NCBI GenBank assembly: GCA_014841835.1
Contig: JACYUQ010000003.1
Span: forward strand, 868,001-932,000
DNA length: 64,000 bases
From: Oxalobacteraceae sp. CFBP 13730
Lineage (GTDB): Bacteria; Pseudomonadota; Gammaproteobacteria; Burkholderiales; Burkholderiaceae_D
Direction of reading: 5' to 3'
Both the position numbers and the translations under genes were made by a program. Within the stretch, counting starts at the first letter, position 1. Each line of letters opens with the position of its first letter. The notes beneath the pieces were generated by a model that was not told the DNA's origin, ran no database searches, and saw only the letters and a program-made list of their open reading frames with translations. Below are positions 27,456 to 34,569 of this stretch, one piece after another.

Positions 27456-28753
27456 GCAGCCGCATCCTTGGCCAGTTGGCGGCCGAAGCCGATACTTTCA
27501 GAAATGCCACGGTCTTCTGGATAATAATGCGACGTGTCGGCCACCCACAGGCCCTGCACGGGCAGTTTGGCCGGCGGCAACCGGTCGAGGAAGCCCGGCT
27601 CGCAGATCGGCTGCGCGTAGCGGTAGCGGCTGGCGTGCATGGCGAGGAAGTCGGCGTCCTGCAGGGCCGGGTTGATTTTCTTGAAGTAGCGTTTCACCTT
27701 GTCCAGGAAAGCCTGGTCCGGCTCGGCGTATTTCGGGTGTTCACCCGGCATATAGAACGGCACATAGACCACGTGCTCGGCCAACGGGCGCAGGTTCGAG
27801 TATTCAATGATGCCGGGAACGTCCATGTCGGGGTCGTTGGTGTTGAGCCAGAAGTTCTCCGTCAGGCGCTGGCGCAACTTAACGATGACACACACGACGG
27901 CCACGTTGTTGAGCGCGCGGAACTGCTGCAGAATGGCGTCCGGCAGGTCCGGCATCAGGCGCGGAACGTATGGCAGCGGCACTGTGCTGATGACCTTGTC
28001 GAACGCCTCGAACTGGCCGTTGACTTCAATGCCGCGCACCTTGCCGGCGTCAATGATGACCTTGCTGACGGGCGACCTCAGGTTCAGCACTCCACCGTGC
28101 TTTTCGATGTCGGCACGCATGCCCTGCAGCAGCGTGTCGGAACCGCCATCGAGGTAACCGAGCTTTTCCTTGAACAGGCTGTAGCGCGAACGCCCGATGC
28201 GGCGGATGCGGCTCCAGATCCACGCCGCCGACAGGTTGTCGGTGAAGTCGTAGAACTTGTATTCGAACAGGCGGCGCCATAACACTTCATAGGCTTCCTT
28301 GCCGACCGCGTTTTTAATCCACTGCACCGCGTTGACGTTGTCGAGCGGCTTGTAGTCGTCGCGTTTGGTCGACAGGAAGGCATGCAGGCCGTAGCGAAAC
28401 TTGGCGACCAGGCCGAGGCCCTTGAATTTCAGCAGCGCGACCGGATTGCCCCATTCTTGCAGCTGGTTCTGATACCAGTAACCCATCTTGGTGGCAACCC
28501 AATGCATCTTCGACGACAGGCCAAGCTCGTCGAGCACGGTGAAGAAAGCGTGGTCCGAGATCGCATGAAAATGGTAATACCGTTCGATCGACAGGCCGTC
28601 GAAATCAAATGCCGCCGTCATGCCGCCGATGCGGTCGTCGGCCTCGAACAGCACCGGCGTGTGGCCGTCACGCGCCAGCTGGTACGCGACCGCCAGACCC
28701 ATCGGCCCGGCGCCGAGCACGGCGATACGTTGCCCTTTTTTCACTTCAGCCAT
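27452..28753 (-). CDS. NAD(P)/FAD-dependent amine-oxidase-like oxidoreductase
   Basis: A 433-residue flavoprotein of the protoporphyrinogen-oxidase/UDP-galactopyranose-mutase-like superfamily. The N-terminal dinucleotide motif is VLGAGPMGLAVAYQLARDG followed by FEADDRIGGM. The second FAD contact near the C-terminus is LWVADTSHYYPEDRGISES. A YLDGGSDTLLQGM segment matches the family's central motif. GGAG lies 9 bases before the ATG. It starts two bases after the upstream epimerase stop and overlaps the downstream gtrA, so the three form a tight unit. The substrate is unknown; a sugar nucleotide or polyprenyl-linked sugar fits the context. Confidence 0.85.
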   Translation of the reverse strand: MAEVKKGQRIAVLGAGPMGLAVAYQLARDGHTPVLFEADDRIGGMTAAFDFDGLSIERYYHFHAISDHAFFTVLDELGLSSKMHWVATKMGYWYQNQLQEWGNPVALLKFKGLGLVAKFRYGLHAFLSTKRDDYKPLDNVNAVQWIKNAVGKEAYEVLWRRLFEYKFYDFTDNLSAAWIWSRIRRIGRSRYSLFKEKLGYLDGGSDTLLQGMRADIEKHGGVLNLRSPVSKVIIDAGKVRGIEVNGQFEAFDKVISTVPLPYVPRLMPDLPDAILQQFRALNNVAVVCVIVKLRQRLTENFWLNTNDPDMDVPGIIEYSNLRPLAEHVVYVPFYMPGEHPKYAEPDQAFLDKVKRYFKKINPALQDADFLAMHASRYRYAQPICEPGFLDRLPPAKLPVQGLWVADTSHYYPEDRGISESIGFGRQLAKDAAA

Positions 28754-28755
28754 GC

Positions 28756-29703
28756 TTAAAACTCCAGAATGATTTTGTTGTAACGGGCGTCGTTGAAGGT
28801 GGCGTCGATGGCTTTCACGAACGGCGTGTAGGGCACGCCGAACTTGCCTGGCCAGTCGATCACTTCGAACTCGTCCTTGGCGCTCAGCGCGGCCAGTTGC
28901 TGGGTGGTGAACGGTGGTCTTTTATCAAACAGCGACCAGGTCCAGATCAGCGCGTAGAACAGGTGGTACGGAATCCTGACGATCGGCGTTTTGGCGCCGG
29001 TGGCGCGCTTGATGATGCGGATGATGTCGATGTAATCGACCTTCTCGTGGCCCGAGATATTGTAGATACCGCCGGCCACCCGCTGCTCGATGCAGCTGAT
29101 GATGATGTCGGAGAAATCACGCGCCCACAGCGGCTGGCGCATGTAGCGGCCATGGCCAGGAATCGGAAACACCGGCACTTTTTTCATGAAACGCGACAGC
29201 CAGCCCAGATGCTTGCGGTCGAACCAGCCGAACATCAGCGTCGGGCGCAGGATCGGGCAGGCAATGCCGCTGGCCAGTACCATCTGCTCCTGCTCGATCT
29301 TGCTGCGGGTGTAAAAATCGTCCGCCACCGACACCACCACCGACGAGCTGATATGCACCAGGTAAGGCGGCGTCGGACTGGCCTTGATCAGGTCGAGGAT
29401 GTGTTTGGTGGCGTCGATGTTGTTGCGCTGAAAATCGGTGTAGTCGATGCCGCCGATCTGCGCCTGCAGCATGACGACCACGCCGGCGCCATCGAAATGA
29501 CGGGTCCACTCCCCCAGTTCAGCCAGGTCGGCGTAGACACACGTCACGTCCGGCTGGGCCTGCTGCAGGATGGCGAGGTTGGCGCGGTGCTTGTCGAGCA
29601 CGACGATGTTGGTGTAGCCGCGGTCTTTCAGGCGTGCTACCAGGTTCTGTCCGACGAGGCCGGCGCCACCGGGCAGGAGAATTTTCTGAGTTTTATCTGA
29701 CAT
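28756..29703 (-). CDS. NAD-dependent epimerase/dehydratase (extended SDR)
   Basis: A 315-residue extended short-chain dehydrogenase acting on a sugar nucleotide or lipid-linked sugar. The cofactor loop is LLPGGAGLVGQNLV, the active-site serines are HISSSVVVSVAD, and the catalytic pair is in FYTRSKIEQEQ. The C-terminal part includes RQPLWARDFSD. The ATG at 29703 is used; a longer in-frame extension to 29739 would run into the terminator-like hairpin. It heads a three-gene unit with the FAD oxidoreductase and gtrA. The reaction cannot be fixed from sequence. Confidence 0.85.
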   Translation of the reverse strand: MSDKTQKILLPGGAGLVGQNLVARLKDRGYTNIVVLDKHRANLAILQQAQPDVTCVYADLAELGEWTRHFDGAGVVVMLQAQIGGIDYTDFQRNNIDATKHILDLIKASPTPPYLVHISSSVVVSVADDFYTRSKIEQEQMVLASGIACPILRPTLMFGWFDRKHLGWLSRFMKKVPVFPIPGHGRYMRQPLWARDFSDIIISCIEQRVAGGIYNISGHEKVDYIDIIRIIKRATGAKTPIVRIPYHLFYALIWTWSLFDKRPPFTTQQLAALSAKDEFEVIDWPGKFGVPYTPFVKAIDATFNDARYNKIILEF

Positions 29704-29742
29704 CGCTATCCATCGATCTGAGTCGCCCGCAACGGGCAAAAT

Positions 29743-29767
29743 ATGCTGCCGGACAGACCGGCAGCAT
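29743..29767. terminator. Strong hairpin between orphan domain gene and epimerase
   Basis: ATGCTGCCGG (29743-29752) pairs perfectly with CCGGCAGCAT (29758-29767), loop of five. On the minus strand an ATTTTG tail follows, then a second small stem GCCCG/CGGGC (29726-29738). On the plus strand the tail is T-rich too, so the element could work both ways. It separates the arabinan-like gene run from the epimerase unit. Confidence 0.6.
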
Positions 29768-29776
29768 GCTTTGTTT

Positions 29777-30190
29777 TTATTCTGGGCTGTTCGCCGCCTT
29801 GCCCTTCAGCGCCACCGCCAGCCATTCGCCCCAGCCCTGACCGTCGTCGGACAGCCTCACCGTCAAACGTTCGGGCAGACTGCGGTTCGAAAAGTCCAGC
29901 GTGACCCACTCCGCAGCTACCGGCAGGGCCTGCAAAAACTGCTCAGCATTGCGGTCGATGACAACACGCAAACCTGCCTGGCCGGGCCCGGCGCGATACG
30001 CTCGCCGGTCACCGCGGCGCAGACTCAGGCGAACCCGGCCCTTGTCGGCATCGCCGCTGCCATAGCTACCCGGCACGTGATAACCAGCCAGGTGCGATTT
30101 TGCAAAATCACGCCCCGGCATGACGTTTTCAAGAAGCGTCACGGGCGAACCCTGCACTCCGGCCACCACCGTACTTGGGGTGACGACCAT
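29777..30190 (-). CDS. Orphan beta-rich domain, partial duplicate of the neighbouring GT-C protein's C-terminus
   Basis: A 137-residue product whose last ~110 residues align with the end of the 710-residue protein at 30343-32475. Shared points in order: V(M/L)PG near the start, a VPGSYGSGDADKG / VYGSFVHADTDTG segment, RLSLRRGDRRAYRAGPG / SLRVKRGDRLFYRSGPG, and GQGWGEWLAVA / GDSWGEWSAIA. It has no signal peptide of its own. Its ATG overlaps the stop of a 31-codon reading frame with one hydrophobic helix (TAATG). Either it is a remnant of a duplicated gene, or a single-base change has split an anchored periplasmic domain into two frames. Confidence 0.6.
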   Translation of the reverse strand: MVVTPSTVVAGVQGSPVTLLENVMPGRDFAKSHLAGYHVPGSYGSGDADKGRVRLSLRRGDRRAYRAGPGQAGLRVVIDRNAEQFLQALPVAAEWVTLDFSNRSLPERLTVRLSDDGQGWGEWLAVALKGKAANSPE

Positions 30191-30285
30191 TACGCATGGC
30201 GGCGGCTGAACAGGATCAGCATAAACCCGATGAACGGCAGAACGGGAAACCACCGACGGCTGCTGCCGTCCTTTAACTTGATCAT
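30190..30285 (-). CDS. 31-codon membrane microORF upstream of the orphan domain
   Basis: It starts ATG at 30283-30285, reads MIKLKDGSSRRWFPVLPFIG and continues through a hydrophobic stretch to FSRRHA, then TAA at 30190-30192. The next ORF's ATG shares the last base. It encodes one membrane helix flanked by positive charges. The ribosome site is weak (GAG at spacing 7). It may be the anchor of the adjacent domain, shifted out of frame, or a real small membrane protein. Confidence 0.35.
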   Translation of the reverse strand: MIKLKDGSSRRWFPVLPFIGFMLILFSRRHA

Positions 30286-30342
30286 GCGACGCTCAGACTA
30301 TGAAAAGAAGGAACAAGCTGCCACCCGGCCGTGAGCACCGCA

Positions 30343-32475
30343 TCATTCGCGCACCGCAATCGCCGACCACTCACCCCAACTGTCGCCGGCGTCCGTAAAG
30401 GTCACCGTGAATTCACCCTCTGGCAATGCCGCACCGGAAAACTCCAGCTGCGCCCAGTTACTGCGTACCGGCAGGCGAACGTCCGCCAAGCCACTGCCCG
30501 GCAGCGTCATAATCTGCCGGCCGCCCCCCGGTCCGGAGCGATAAAACAGACGGTCGCCACGCTTCACCCGTAACGAAATGGCGCCGGTATCGGTATCGGC
30601 GTGCACAAAGCTGCCATACACGCGCATGCCCGGCAGAGACACACGTTCGTAATCGCCGCCCAGCCACGTATTGCCGGGCAGTACAGCGGTGACGCTCAGG
30701 GCGCCAGCCGGAACCGGTGCCATCGACGTCAGTAAGACCAGCGGCGCCGGAATTTGCACCGGCAGCGCGCACGCGCCACTGGCGACGTCAGCCTGCAATG
30801 ACAGGGCGGCGCCCGCCTCGCTGGCCAGCACATAGCCTTGGAACCCGGCATGCAGTGCGCCCTCGCCGACGGCGGCCGCGACGTCGGGACGGATGCGCCC
30901 CGTCAGGGCAACGCCGGCCAGTTTGCCACCGGCATCAATAAAACGCACCCGGGCCGGCACTGTAGCGCCATCCGGGTTGCGCAACCAGCCGGCCACGCGC
31001 AGGTAGTTGGCGTCGCCTTCGACGGGCGCTACCTCGTCCAGGCTGCCCTGGCAAGGCGGCAGCGCAGCTGGCGCCGACGGTGCCGCCGGTTGCCCCATCG
31101 AAGCATGCAAACCGCGCCATGGCGCCATGCCGAACACGCTCAGCTGTTGCGCCCTGGCCCGCTCCACGATCGGCAGGACAGCCAGCGCCGAGGGGAACAC
31201 ATGGCCCACTTGAGGTTGGTCGGCGATGCCCAGTTCCAACGCCAGTGCGGCAATGTTTTTCTCGAATCCCAGCGCGGCGCGCGAGCGCAGTGCGCTCACC
31301 TGTAGGGCCAGCATGGGCACGGCCACCAGCAGCAAAAGCAGTGTCAACTGCGTGGCGCGGCGACGGCTGGCGCGTGCCGCCGCCAGCAACGCCGGTGCGT
31401 ACAGCAGCAACACAGCGGCCCAGGCCATCAGGGCCGGTGTGGTGTAGCGGCTGGAAAAGGCTTCACCGCTGCCGACATGCAGCCGGCCGCTGGCGGTGCC
31501 GGTGGCAGTGGCGCCAATGTAGGCAAGGAAAAAAAGCAGCGTCAGCAACAACGTGTCGCCCCTGCCTCGGTACCAGCGCACAGCCTGATGCAGGCAGGCG
31601 ACCACCAGCATCACGCCGCCAAGCAGCGCCAGCACTTTGCCGGCGCCGCTGCTGCCGGTCAGGAAGTAAAACGGGCTGCCCAAGTACTGCAGCATATACG
31701 TCAGCAGCGGCAGCGCGCTGTCGTGCACGACGGTCAGGAACGGGATGTGACCGGGATTCTGCTGGTAGTTGTGAAAATAGGCCACCAGCGTGACGACGGC
31801 CAGCAGCGCCAGCACAGCGCAGCGGCGCCAGCCCTGGCGCGTCAACAGCGCGTAACCGAGCAACAAGGGCAAGGCCAGAATGCCGTTGGCCATGCTGCCG
31901 GCGGCCCCCACGCCGCCCAGGCAAGCCAGCGCGAACCAGCCGGTGCGGGCCGGCCCGGCAAGCGACAGGTGCAGGCAGTACAGCGCCCACAGCGGCAGCA
32001 GTTGCGCGAGAAAGAACTGGCTTTGAAAAGCCCACGTGAAGTTTTCCTGCTGCATCCACGAAAACAGCAATGCCACCAGGAACAGCCCCATCATCGTTTC
32101 CGGCACGCTGCGTGGCTGCACGGCGAGACGCGCGCGCAGCATGCACCAGAACAACAGCGCAGCGGCGCCGGCCAGAGCATAGTTAGCCAGTAACAGAAAC
32201 CAGCTGGCGCCGCCGAACCAGCGCAGGTCGGCCCAGAACAGCAGGTGCGCCAGAACGATGCGGTGCTCGTTCTGCTGGCGCCACCAGGCCGTCATGTCGC
32301 CATCGCCCACCGACAGGAAGAAATTCAGGTAGGCGTCCCACATGTCCCAGAAGGGCACCGGCGAATAATTGCGCACGACACCGACGGCCGTCAGCACCAG
32401 CATGACAGCGGTAAAGCTACCCATGGCAAACAGCGGCAGTGAGGGTTTCGGCAGTTTCAAGGAACGGTCTTTCAT
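30343..32475 (-). CDS. GT-C-type membrane glycosyltransferase candidate with C-terminal beta domain
   Basis: A 710-residue protein with about eleven membrane helices to residue ~400 and a ~300-residue soluble, probably periplasmic, tail. The first periplasmic loop holds PFWDMWDAYLNFF and WRQQNEHRIVLAHL, an acidic motif placed as in GT-C enzymes that use polyprenyl-phosphate sugars. The tail has two beta-rich modules; the last is duplicated at 29777-30190. The ATG at 32473-32475 is 42 bases after the DprE2-like stop. By position it is the best candidate for the transferase using the arabinofuranosyl lipid, but no sequence feature proves arabinose specificity. Confidence 0.72.
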   Translation of the reverse strand: MKDRSLKLPKPSLPLFAMGSFTAVMLVLTAVGVVRNYSPVPFWDMWDAYLNFFLSVGDGDMTAWWRQQNEHRIVLAHLLFWADLRWFGGASWFLLLANYALAGAAALLFWCMLRARLAVQPRSVPETMMGLFLVALLFSWMQQENFTWAFQSQFFLAQLLPLWALYCLHLSLAGPARTGWFALACLGGVGAAGSMANGILALPLLLGYALLTRQGWRRCAVLALLAVVTLVAYFHNYQQNPGHIPFLTVVHDSALPLLTYMLQYLGSPFYFLTGSSGAGKVLALLGGVMLVVACLHQAVRWYRGRGDTLLLTLLFFLAYIGATATGTASGRLHVGSGEAFSSRYTTPALMAWAAVLLLYAPALLAAARASRRRATQLTLLLLLVAVPMLALQVSALRSRAALGFEKNIAALALELGIADQPQVGHVFPSALAVLPIVERARAQQLSVFGMAPWRGLHASMGQPAAPSAPAALPPCQGSLDEVAPVEGDANYLRVAGWLRNPDGATVPARVRFIDAGGKLAGVALTGRIRPDVAAAVGEGALHAGFQGYVLASEAGAALSLQADVASGACALPVQIPAPLVLLTSMAPVPAGALSVTAVLPGNTWLGGDYERVSLPGMRVYGSFVHADTDTGAISLRVKRGDRLFYRSGPGGGRQIMTLPGSGLADVRLPVRSNWAQLEFSGAALPEGEFTVTFTDAGDSWGEWSAIAVRE

Positions 32476-32517
32476 GAGGCAATCAGCACAGGAGCCGGTG
32501 TCGCCGGCCCTGCGCTG

Positions 32518-33273
32518 TCAGATATCCATTTTTTTGAAAATAAAATGCGGCAGATGCCGGATGATCATCATGATCACGAACCATTTTCCGGGTGCATACA
32601 CCGTCAGTTTGCCCTGCGCCATGCCCTTGACGATCTCCTGCGCCACCTGCTCGACGCTGGCCAGTTTGCCGCCGTCCTGCTTCAGGTGCGCCGTCATCGG
32701 CGTATCGGTCGGGCCCGGCTTGATCAGCACCACCTTGACATTGGTGGCGGCGAGGCGGTGTTGCAGCCCCTGGGCATAGCGCGTGACCAGGCCCTTGGCG
32801 GCGCCATACACGTAGTTCGACTTGCGCCCGCGGTCGCCGGCAACCGAGCCGATCAGACCGAGCGTGCCTCGGTCGGCGCGCTGCATGTGGCCGGCGAACG
32901 CTTCGGCGAACAGCACCGGCGAAATGCCGTTGACGGCCAGCGCTTCCTGATTGGCCTGCAGGTCGGCCTGGCAGTGCGCCTGGTCCGGCAGCGAACCGTG
33001 CGCGATCAGCACGATATCAACCGGCCCGGTGGCGCAGATGGCGTCCACCTGGCGGCCGATGGCCAGCGGGTCGGCGAAGTCGGCCTGCTGCGCGCTGACG
33101 AGGGACTGCGGTCCGCGCACCCGCAGGTCGGCGGCGACGCGCTCCGTTTTGGCCAGGTCGCGCCCCAGCAGGATGACTTCGCAGCGGGCCCCGTTCAGCC
33201 ACAGGCGGGCGCAATGTTCGGCGATGGCCGAGGTAGCCCCCACGATAACGATTTTAGTGACTTGATCCGACAT
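32518..33273 (-). CDS. dprE2: DprE2-like SDR, decaprenylphosphoryl-2-keto-ribose reductase homologue
   Basis: A 251-residue short-chain dehydrogenase. In mycobacteria DprE2 reduces the 2-keto intermediate made by DprE1 to decaprenyl-phosphoryl-D-arabinofuranose using NADH. Seen here: cofactor loop VGATSAIAEHCARLW, LIGSVAGDRGRKSNYVYGAAKG with Ser and Y-x-x-x-K, IKPGPTDTPMT, and a hydrophobic C-terminal end (WFVIMMIIRHLPHFIF) like DprE2 proteins. Its ATG follows directly on the TGA of the DprE1-like gene with no gap, and GGGAG is 6 bases upstream. Assignment rests on sequence style plus the adjacent partner. Confidence 0.85.
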   Translation of the reverse strand: MSDQVTKIVIVGATSAIAEHCARLWLNGARCEVILLGRDLAKTERVAADLRVRGPQSLVSAQQADFADPLAIGRQVDAICATGPVDIVLIAHGSLPDQAHCQADLQANQEALAVNGISPVLFAEAFAGHMQRADRGTLGLIGSVAGDRGRKSNYVYGAAKGLVTRYAQGLQHRLAATNVKVVLIKPGPTDTPMTAHLKQDGGKLASVEQVAQEIVKGMAQGKLTVYAPGKWFVIMMIIRHLPHFIFKKMDI

Positions 33274-34569
33274 TCAAACTCCCATCAGGCGGCGCGACAT
33301 GGCCGAGCTGATGCCCGGGTCGCGGTACTGCATAAATTCGGCGAGGCGCGGATATCCGGCCTCGAATAAGGAACGGGGCATGCGCGCGTCTTTGGCCGCG
33401 TACAGCCGACCACCGGCCTCGGCCACGATAGCGTCGAGCCGCTCGAACAGTTTTAACGTGCGTGGCCCGCGGTTCGGGAAGTCCAGCGCCAGCGTGACCC
33501 CAGGCTGGGGGAAACTCAGCATGCCGGGGGCCGCCCGTTCGCCAAACGTTTTCAACACCGCCAGGAACGAGCCTTCGCCGCTGCTGGCAATGGCGTCCAG
33601 CATGGCCTGCACGGCATCGCGCCCGACCGCCCGCGGCACCACGCTCTGATACTGGTAAAAACCGCGCGGTCCGTACATGCGGTTCCAGTCGAGCAGGTTA
33701 TCGAGCGGGTAATTAAACGCCTCGTAATGGGCGATGGCACGGCCGGCGCGCCATTTATTCATGTGAAAGTACAGCGCGTTAAACGGCGGCAACGATAAAC
33801 GGTTGACCAGCGACACCGGTGGCACCAGCGGCATGCGGCGCGTGCGAGCGGCCGGTTCCGGGCGGTTGATCACGCCACTGGGGTTGCCACGCATGAACAG
33901 CCCGCGCCCTGCCCCGCCGAGGCAATCGATCCACGACACGGTGTGCTCCCAACCGGCCTCGGAGGCATCGGCCAGCGGAAAGAACGCGTCCAGGTTGGCG
34001 TAAGGCACCGTTTCAGTGGCGAACCACGGACCGGCCACGGGGCGCAGCTGCAGCTCGGCCGTGACAATCACACCGGTTAAACCCATGCCGCCGACGGTGG
34101 CGGCGAACCAGTCCGGCATCAGGGCCGGCCCGCAGTGCACGGTGCTGCCGTCGGTGCGTGCCAGTTCAAGCGCCAATACATGGTCGCCGAAGGAACCGAC
34201 AGCGTGGTGATTCTTGCCGTGCACATCGTTGGCGATGGCGCCGCCAACGGTGATCATCTGGGTGCCGGGTGTGACCGGCAACATCCAGCCACGCGGCACA
34301 CTCATGCGCTGTATGTCGCGCAGCAGCACGCCGGCCTCGCACACCAGCCGGCCAGTACGCTCGTCGAACGCGATGAAATGGTTCAGCCCTGTGGTCAGCC
34401 ACAGCAGGCCGTCCGGATTCAGGCCCTGGTCGCCGTAACTGCGGCCCATGCCATGCGGCAGGCCGGGGGCACTGGCCGCCAGCTGGCGCGCCACCTGATC
34501 CGGCGTGTGCAGCGCCTCGACGCGGTGGGCGTCGCGCGACAGGCGTCCCCACGAAGAAATCGCTACCAC
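33274..34569 (-). CDS. dprE1: DprE1-like FAD oxidase, decaprenylphosphoryl-ribose 2'-oxidase homologue
   Basis: A 431-residue VAO-type flavoprotein that would oxidise polyprenyl-phosphoryl-D-ribose at C2'. The FAD-binding segment PGTQMITVGGAIANDVHGKN followed by HHAVGSFGDHV is nearly that of M. tuberculosis DprE1. The active-site lysine segment RLYAAKDARM (Tb Lys418) is kept. The residue matching Tb Cys387, target of benzothiazinones, is Ala361 (in GVTLALDFP). The start is a GTG at 34567-34569 overlapping the UbiA stop (GTGGTAG). Reading further upstream gives a low-complexity Gly/Arg/Ala string from overlapping UbiA codons and is rejected. Confidence 0.88.
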   Translation of the reverse strand: MVAISSWGRLSRDAHRVEALHTPDQVARQLAASAPGLPHGMGRSYGDQGLNPDGLLWLTTGLNHFIAFDERTGRLVCEAGVLLRDIQRMSVPRGWMLPVTPGTQMITVGGAIANDVHGKNHHAVGSFGDHVLALELARTDGSTVHCGPALMPDWFAATVGGMGLTGVIVTAELQLRPVAGPWFATETVPYANLDAFFPLADASEAGWEHTVSWIDCLGGAGRGLFMRGNPSGVINRPEPAARTRRMPLVPPVSLVNRLSLPPFNALYFHMNKWRAGRAIAHYEAFNYPLDNLLDWNRMYGPRGFYQYQSVVPRAVGRDAVQAMLDAIASSGEGSFLAVLKTFGERAAPGMLSFPQPGVTLALDFPNRGPRTLKLFERLDAIVAEAGGRLYAAKDARMPRSLFEAGYPRLAEFMQYRDPGISSAMSRRLMGV

